A stretch of 64,000 bases of DNA, taken from assembly GCF_000187895.1 (NCBI RefSeq), contig NZ_DS990119.1, forward strand, positions 434,001-498,000. The letters are read 5' to 3'. The DNA is from Phocaeicola plebeius DSM 17135 (GTDB lineage Bacteria > Bacteroidota > Bacteroidia > Bacteroidales > Bacteroidaceae). The position numbers and the translations under genes were made by a program. Below the pieces are notes generated by a model. The model was not told the origin of the DNA, did not search any database, and saw nothing but the letters and a program-made list of their open reading frames with translations. Positions 63,747 through 64,000 of the stretch are shown here, one piece after another (the stretch's first letter is position 1; each line of letters starts with the position of its first letter).

Positions 63747-64000
63747 ATGGCTGACGAAAAATTGAATCAGGGACTACAATCCGATGCAGGTGTTCCGGCT
63801 GATAATGTAGCAGGAGAGGCCCAGAACATTATTGATACCGCAAAGGCGGAGGTCGAGAGTCCCATTCAGAAAAACGAATCTATCGTGACGGAAGAGCAGA
63901 AAATTCAGGCTCCATTCATAGGCTTGGTTCCTATACCTTCTCTGCTTGTTGATCGTGTTGACATCGATTTTCAGATGGAAGTAACATCTACTGAGACCAA
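63747..64000 (+). CDS. DUF2589 family protein, 3' end outside the window
   Basis: 84 codons visible. After a disordered, Ala/Glu-rich N-terminus it reaches APFIGLVPIPSLLVDRVDIDFQMEV, which matches the conserved DUF2589 core (LxIVPIPxLxVxxVxIDFxVxI). Function unknown; such genes occur as duplicated pairs. Its closeness to the eCIS ATPase suggests it belongs to the injection-system region. The gene continues past 64000. Confidence 0.78.
   Translation, partial: MADEKLNQGLQSDAGVPADNVAGEAQNIIDTAKAEVESPIQKNESIVTEEQKIQAPFIGLVPIPSLLVDRVDIDFQMEVTSTET

Overview
The window comes from a Bacteroidales chromosome, most likely Bacteroides or Phocaeicola. The signs are TAnnTTTG-type promoters, Bacteroidales-typical families (DUF4836, DUF4248, BFN-domain protein, PL8 lyase, SLBB export proteins), an ATP synthase operon that begins with atpD-atpC, and lipobox-bearing secreted proteins. 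No rRNA or tRNA gene was seen.

Layout. 1-3444: the end of a small membrane protein, an outer-membrane beta-barrel protein and an ADP-ribosylglycohydrolase. 3600-6789: a three-gene minus-strand operon with an unknown protein, a PL8 polysaccharide lyase and a KdgF-like cupin; it fits extracellular or periplasmic cleavage of a uronate polysaccharide followed by opening of the unsaturated uronate. 6908-13484: pyruvate phosphate dikinase, two rRNA-modification enzymes (RlmD type, RluA family), a HAD phosphatase and a small lipoprotein. 13688-21032: the complete F1Fo ATP synthase operon (atpD, C, an AtpI-like protein, B, E, F, H, A, G) on the minus strand. 21358-30433: a lipocalin-like lipoprotein, an ABC exporter pair, a DUF4836 lipoprotein, RsmE, a BFN nuclease-family protein, a nucleoside-type MFS permease and a large SLBB export protein.

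30434-54762 is a surface polysaccharide locus. It has a WecA-like initiating transferase, then a minus-strand phage-like island (amidase, HU-like protein, DnaB-like helicase, winged-helix protein, DUF4248), then the plus-strand operon wza-wzc, an AT-rich cassette of glycosyltransferases with flippase and polymerase (about 39.9-49.77 kb), and the conserved dTDP-rhamnose genes plus UDP-glucose dehydrogenase. One acetyltransferase in the cassette is frameshifted at an A5 run.

55036-64000 is accessory. It has an orphan LytTR regulator, a minus-strand operon of an unknown 187-residue protein, an unknown 1062-residue protein and a clostripain-type (C11) protease, then the edge of a decayed contractile injection system (Bacteroidales BIS/eCIS type): internally deleted tail sheath and tail tube genes, an intact eCIS AAA+ ATPase, a DUF2589 gene fragment and a DUF2589 gene running off the end.

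The least explained structures are two five-unit arrays with an exact 22-bp period and a dyad-symmetric core (3462-3571 and 36121-36230), the unknown operon beside the injection-system remnants, and a probable small RNA at 30652-30730.
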